A DNA stretch of 64,000 nucleotides from Bactericera cockerelli (Eukaryota > Arthropoda > Insecta > Hemiptera > Triozidae), in contig CM044956.1 in the NCBI GenBank assembly GCA_024516035.1, forward strand, positions 53,767,207 to 53,831,206, read 5' to 3'. The position numbers and the translations under genes were made by a program. Shown piece after piece: positions 63,606-64,000 of the stretch. Below the pieces are notes generated by a model that saw only the letters and a list, made by a program, of their open reading frames with translations, did no database searches and was not told where the DNA came from. Numbering within the stretch: the first letter of the stretch is position 1; each line of letters starts with the position of its first letter.

Positions 63606-64000
63606 CGTCAATGCAAATTGGTGCTTTTCATTCGATCACATAGATATCGACTCTGTCATAGATATTTCTTCTAAAATCTACGTAATTATATCTTTCAGTG
63701 AGTCTCACTTGAAACCTAATCACAACGTTGGCGCGTTCTAGCAAGCTGAGAAAAGCAATTTCATGTGACCACAAAACTCAATCAAAATTCAATACCAGTT
63801 CAACGCTTCCAACTTGCAGACATTGCGAGCACTTCCTCCTACTACCTGGAGATATAAAATCCAGGCTGAAAATACCAACTGTTTCTTCTCAAGATTCAAA
63901 AGTATCTCATCATTCCTAGACAGGTAACTCCGAAGAAATGCTATAGGTCCTGTACGACAAAGTAGATCACAAAATACATGAAAATTGCATCTTTCAGTAA
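63606..64000. other. Non-coding stretch to the window end, nothing recognised
   Basis: AT-rich. A 63-residue frame at 63728-63919 has no domain. No repeat match seen. Confidence 0.4.

Overview
This 64 kb window is AT-rich, repeat-dense animal nuclear DNA. The insect-type non-LTR retrotransposons, the many tRNA-derived SINEs, the fold-back DNA elements and the long intergenic tracts fit a medium or large arthropod genome. An insect is likely and a hemipteran plausible, but no host gene is present to confirm this. I found no confident host exon, rRNA gene, genuine tRNA gene, CRISPR array or bacterial operon. Every long open frame that looks genuinely coding belongs to a retrotransposon.

Layout. 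0-11 kb holds SINE copies, a perfect 249-bp-arm hairpin (4316-4830), a second diverged fold-back repeat (4976-5345), a degenerate ~146-bp tandem repeat (7024-7440) and a MITE. 11.5-18.2 kb is a nested pair: a 5'-truncated I-like element (minus strand, RNase H family A, 12-bp target duplication) is split by a nearly full-length CR1-like element (plus strand). The CR1-like ORF1 carries an SGNH esterase domain and its ORF2 has intact endonuclease and reverse transcriptase motifs. 18.2-24.2 kb holds SINEs, a 635-bp TIR element with 8-bp duplications and a 45-bp minisatellite, and a pogo-like MITE. 24.2-26.4 kb is a ~2.1 kb polypurine tract built on a 28-bp unit. 28.8-30.4 kb is a 1.66 kb imperfect palindrome made of ACAGGGTG-bounded units.

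35.0-41.95 kb is a full-length I-like element (family B, minus strand) with a 9-bp target duplication, a gag-like ORF1 with a CCHC knuckle, and an ORF2 with endonuclease, RT and RNase H interrupted by one apparent single-base deletion. Its 5' region has an exact X-box (RFX-type) palindrome. 44.9-45.4 kb is a short, nearly identical second copy of family A with a 14-bp target duplication. 45.4-64 kb is mostly intergenic, with SINEs, MITEs, hairpins, a remnant of a third I-like family (about 55.3 kb) and a 5'-truncated Jockey/CR1-type RT (62.1-63.4 kb).

How the parts relate. The autonomous non-LTR elements supply endonuclease and RT. The SINEs have tRNA-like heads and target duplications of retroposition type, so they were presumably mobilised by such enzymes. 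The nested insertions give a relative order: family A I-like element first, then the CR1-like element; MITE first, then the SINE at 59.5 kb. The most unusual observations are a canonical -1 slippery heptamer exactly where the CR1-like ORF2 frame opens, the X-box inside the I-like element, the perfect 249-bp hairpin, and the TIR element carrying inverted 32-bp subrepeats around a 45-bp minisatellite.
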